NCBI RefSeq assembly: GCF_900459405.1
Contig: NZ_UHFN01000007.1
Coordinates: forward strand, 2,046,001 to 2,110,000
Length of the DNA stretch: 64,000 bases
Source: Streptococcus hyointestinalis
Lineage (GTDB): Bacteria > Bacillota > Bacilli > Lactobacillales > Streptococcaceae
Direction: 5' to 3'
Positions 61,569 through 64,000 of the stretch are shown piece by piece. A program made the position numbers and the translations under genes. The notes beneath the pieces were generated by a model. It saw only the letters and a program-made list of their open reading frames with translations, did not search any database and had not been told where the DNA came from. Positions within the stretch are counted from its first letter, which is position 1. The number at the start of each line of letters is the position of its first letter.

Positions 61569-61594
61569 TATTAGAATTCTCCTTTCCCAATCTA

Positions 61595-61801
61595 TTATTT
61601 AGTTTCAGATTGCACGGTTTTAACACGAGCAATTTGTTTTTTCACTTCGTCAAGGCGAGCAGTTTGTTCTAATTGTCCTGCTGCAGCTTGGAAACGAAGT
61701 TCAAACAATTCTTTTTTGAGTTCGTTTTCTTTTTGAGCAAGCTCTTCTTGAGACAAGCCACGAAGCTCTTTAACAAAATCTTTAATTTCTTGAAGTTTCA
61801 T
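61595..61801 (-). CDS. rpmC: Ribosomal protein L29
   Basis: 68 residues of helical hairpin, [20 protein letters not shown] to [18 protein letters not shown]. Nine bases after rplP. Confidence 0.96.
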   Translation of the reverse strand: MKLQEIKDFVKELRGLSQEELAQKENELKKELFELRFQAAAGQLEQTARLDEVKKQIARVKTVQSETK

Positions 61802-61810
61802 GTCTTCTCC

Positions 61811-62224
61811 TTATTCTGCTTCACGTTTTACGAATTTAGTCTTAACTGGCAATTTGTGGCTTGCAAGACGAAGCGCTTCACGAGCAACTTCTTCTGATAC
61901 ACCAGCGATTTCAAACATCACTTTACCACGTTTAACTGGTGCTACCCAACCTTCAGGTGCCCCTTTACCAGAACCCATACGTACACCGATAGCTTTAGCA
62001 GTGTATGATTTGTGTGGGAAGATTTTAATCCAAACTTTACCACCACGTTTCATGTAACGCGTCATAGCGATACGGGCAGCTTCGATTTGGCGGTTTGTAA
62101 TCCAGTGGCTAGTTGTTGCTTGAAGACCGTATTCTCCAAATGTTACTTCTTTACCACCTTTAGCTTCACCGCGCATTTTTCCGCGGAATTCGCGACGGTG
62201 TTTAACACGTTTAGGTACTAACAT
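61811..62224 (-). CDS. rplP: Ribosomal protein L16
   Basis: 137 residues, [20 protein letters not shown], with [26 protein letters not shown]. Only 3 bases after rpsC. Confidence 0.97.
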   Translation of the reverse strand: MLVPKRVKHRREFRGKMRGEAKGGKEVTFGEYGLQATTSHWITNRQIEAARIAMTRYMKRGGKVWIKIFPHKSYTAKAIGVRMGSGKGAPEGWVAPVKRGKVMFEIAGVSEEVAREALRLASHKLPVKTKFVKREAE

Positions 62225-62227
62225 CTG

Positions 62228-62881
62228 TTATTTGCCTCCTTTAGTGTTTTTACGAGCTGGAAGCACTTCTCCACGGTAGATCCAAACTTTAACACCAAGT
62301 TTACCGTAAGTTGTGTCAGCTTCTTCCCAAGCGTAATCAATATCTGCACGAAGTGTGTGAAGCGGAACAGTTCCTTCTGAGTAACCTTCGCTACGGGCAA
62401 TATCAGCACCGTTCAAACGACCAGAAACTTGAGTTTTGATTCCTTTTGCTCCAGCACGCATTGTACGTTGAATAGCTTGTTTTTGTGCACGACGGAAAGC
62501 AACACGTTGTTCCAATTGACGAGCAATGTTTTCACCAACAAGGTGAGCATCAAGATCAGGTTGTTTGATTTCGATGATGTTGATGTGAACTTGTTTACCA
62601 GTCAATTTGTTAAGTTTTGCACGAAGTGCATCAACGTTACTTCCACCTTTACCGATAACCATACCTGGTTTAGCAGTGTGGAGAGAAACGATAACTTTGT
62701 TAACAGCACGTTCGATTTCGATAGTAGAAACAGAAGCGTCTGCCAATTCTTTATTGATGAAGTTGCGGATTGCTAAATCTTCATGAAGGTAATCCGCGTA
62801 TTCTTTTTCAGCATACCATTTTGCATCCCAATCACGGATGATGCCGACACGCATTCCAATTGGATGTACTTTTTGACCCAC
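62228..62881 (-). CDS. rpsC: Ribosomal protein S3
   Basis: 217 residues with the KH motif [20 protein letters not shown]. Start GTG at 62881 behind GGAGGT. Confidence 0.97.
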   Translation of the reverse strand: MGQKVHPIGMRVGIIRDWDAKWYAEKEYADYLHEDLAIRNFINKELADASVSTIEIERAVNKVIVSLHTAKPGMVIGKGGSNVDALRAKLNKLTGKQVHINIIEIKQPDLDAHLVGENIARQLEQRVAFRRAQKQAIQRTMRAGAKGIKTQVSGRLNGADIARSEGYSEGTVPLHTLRADIDYAWEEADTTYGKLGVKVWIYRGEVLPARKNTKGGK

Positions 62882-62893
62882 GATTTTACCTCC

Positions 62894-63238
62894 TTATTTT
62901 TCTGCGACAACTACTGTCACGTGAGTTGTGCGTTTGTTAATTGGTGAAGCTGAACCTTTCGCACGTGGACGGAAACGTTTCATTGTTGGTCCTTCGTTTG
63001 CAAATGTTTCAGATACTACCAAATTAGCTTTTTCCAAACCAAAGTTGTTTTCTGCGTTAGCGATAGCAGAGTTAAGAGTTTGCTCAACAACGCGTGCAGC
63101 TTTGTTTGGAGTGAATTTCAAGATTGCGATTGCATCCGCAACGTTTTTACCACGGATAAGATCAAGTACAAGACGTGTTTTACGAGGTGAAACACGGACT
63201 GTACGAGCCATTGCTTTAGCTGAAGTAATTTCTGCCAT
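62894..63238 (-). CDS. rplV: Ribosomal protein L22
   Basis: 114 residues, [20 protein letters not shown] and the tip loop [26 protein letters not shown], where macrolide-resistance changes occur; no insertion or deletion seen. Confidence 0.97.
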   Translation of the reverse strand: MAEITSAKAMARTVRVSPRKTRLVLDLIRGKNVADAIAILKFTPNKAARVVEQTLNSAIANAENNFGLEKANLVVSETFANEGPTMKRFRPRAKGSASPINKRTTHVTVVVAEK

Positions 63239-63253
63239 TGTGTCCTCCTCCTA

Positions 63254-63532
63254 TTAACGACGTGTTTTCTTATCGTCTGCAGCGTGACCTTTGTAAGTAC
63301 GTGTTGGTGCAAATTCACCAAGTTTGTGACCTACCATGTCTTCTTGGATGTAAACAGGAACGTGTTTACGTCCATCATAAACTGCGATTGTATATCCGAT
63401 GAAACTTGGGAAAATCGTAGAACGACGTGACCAAGTTTTGATGACTTTTTTCTTTTCGTCATTAGCTTGAGCTTCAACTTTTTTCATCAAATGCTCATCG
63501 ACGAAAGGTCCTTTTTTAAGACTGCGTCCCAT
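63254..63532 (-). CDS. rpsS: Ribosomal protein S19
   Basis: 92 residues from [18 protein letters not shown] at 63532 (open frame to 63580 lies in the spacer). Ends [11 protein letters not shown]. Confidence 0.97.
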
Positions 63533-63631
63533 TTTAGTGTGTTCTCCTTTAAAATTGTTACCACAACGGCTTGCGCCCATAGGGCGCTACCGAGCTGGCG
63601 GAATGAAATGTTATCTTAAGCGACTTTTAAC

Positions 63632-64000
63632 TTATTTTTCGTTACGACGACGAACGATAAGTTTGTCTGATTTCGCTTTCTTGTTACGTGTTTTAAGACC
63701 AAGTGCTGGTTTGCCCCATGGTGTAGAAGGTGCTTTACGACCAACTGGCGCTTTACCTTCACCACCACCGTGTGGGTGATCGTTAGGGTTCATTACAGAA
63801 CCACGAACTGTTGGGCGGATACCCTTCCAACGGCTACGTCCTGCTTTACCAATGTTAACAAGTGATTGTTGTTCGTTACCAACTGTACCGATAGTAGCAC
63901 GGCAAGTTCCAAGAATCATACGAACTTCACCTGATTGAAGACGAACAAGAACGTATTTACCTTCTTGACCAAGTACTTGTGCAGAAGCACCAGCCGCACG
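63632..64000 (-). CDS. rplB: Ribosomal protein L2, C-terminal part
   Basis: The last 122 codons of L2 ([40 protein letters not shown]); the gene runs past the window edge. [10 protein letters not shown] contains the conserved histidine near the peptidyl transferase centre. Separated from rpsS by a 99-base spacer with a GCGCCC-ATA-GGGCGC hairpin (63573-63587). Confidence 0.97.
   Translation of the reverse strand, partial: RAAGASAQVLGQEGKYVLVRLQSGEVRMILGTCRATIGTVGNEQQSLVNIGKAGRSRWKGIRPTVRGSVMNPNDHPHGGGEGKAPVGRKAPSTPWGKPALGLKTRNKKAKSDKLIVRRRNEK

Overview
The window is chromosomal DNA of a low-GC Firmicute, almost certainly a Streptococcus. The evidence is the set of neighbours and proteins: tsaB-rimI-tsaD beside rpoY-rnjA, glnR-glnA, pgk/plr, a bifunctional Rel, class A PBP2a next to rpmG-secE, a short 4.5S-type SRP RNA next to tadA, and an S10-spc-alpha ribosomal cluster in streptococcal order. 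Arginine (argG, argH) and lysine/diaminopimelate (dapD, N-acetyl-DAP deacetylase) genes fit a relatively prototrophic species, for example of the bovis/equinus type. I cannot fix the species from sequence alone.

Layout. 1-5.5 kb: t6A tRNA modification genes, RNA polymerase epsilon and RNase J1, and the glutamine synthetase operon with its GlnR operator. 5.5-6.7 kb: an IS30-type element whose transposase carries an internal stop. 6.7-16.4 kb: a FUSC-type membrane protein, glycolysis (pgk, gap), elongation factor G, S7/S12, dtd and rel. 16.5-28.4 kb: nrdI, arginine synthesis, gltX, a carbonic anhydrase/radA/phosphatase/dut run, gpsA-galU, rhomboid protease and MTHFS. 28.6-30.9 kb: DAP branch genes and a CsbD protein. 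31-35.8 kb is the accessory part: two unrecognised membrane proteins, an intact second copy of the same IS30 element, a decayed unrelated IS30 element, and a frameshifted CPBP protease gene. 35.9-45.8 kb: pgi, PsiE-like protein, SRP RNA, tadA, a metallo-hydrolase, tgt, DUF975, a thioesterase, leuS, and two genes cut short at one shared point. 45.8-51.8 kb: a GH13 glucosidase, nusG, secE, rpmG, pbp2A and a pseudouridine synthase. 52-64 kb: the ribosomal protein supercluster, transcribed from right to left and running off the window inside rplB.

Nearly all of the content is housekeeping. I did not find a convincing new defence, toxin, CRISPR or biosynthetic system. The observations most worth checking are: radA with no ATG/GTG/TTG ahead of its conserved zinc finger (an ATC start is implied); a near-consensus competence box in front of dut-radA; two equal-length (1164 bp) IS30 copies, each with a clean 13-bp target duplication, one of them abutting the GlnR operator; small inverted-repeat elements between gap and pgk and between rpsG and fusA; a double truncation scar at about 45.38 kb; a probably leaderless pseudouridine synthase mRNA; and many stem-loops in the spacers of the ribosomal operon.
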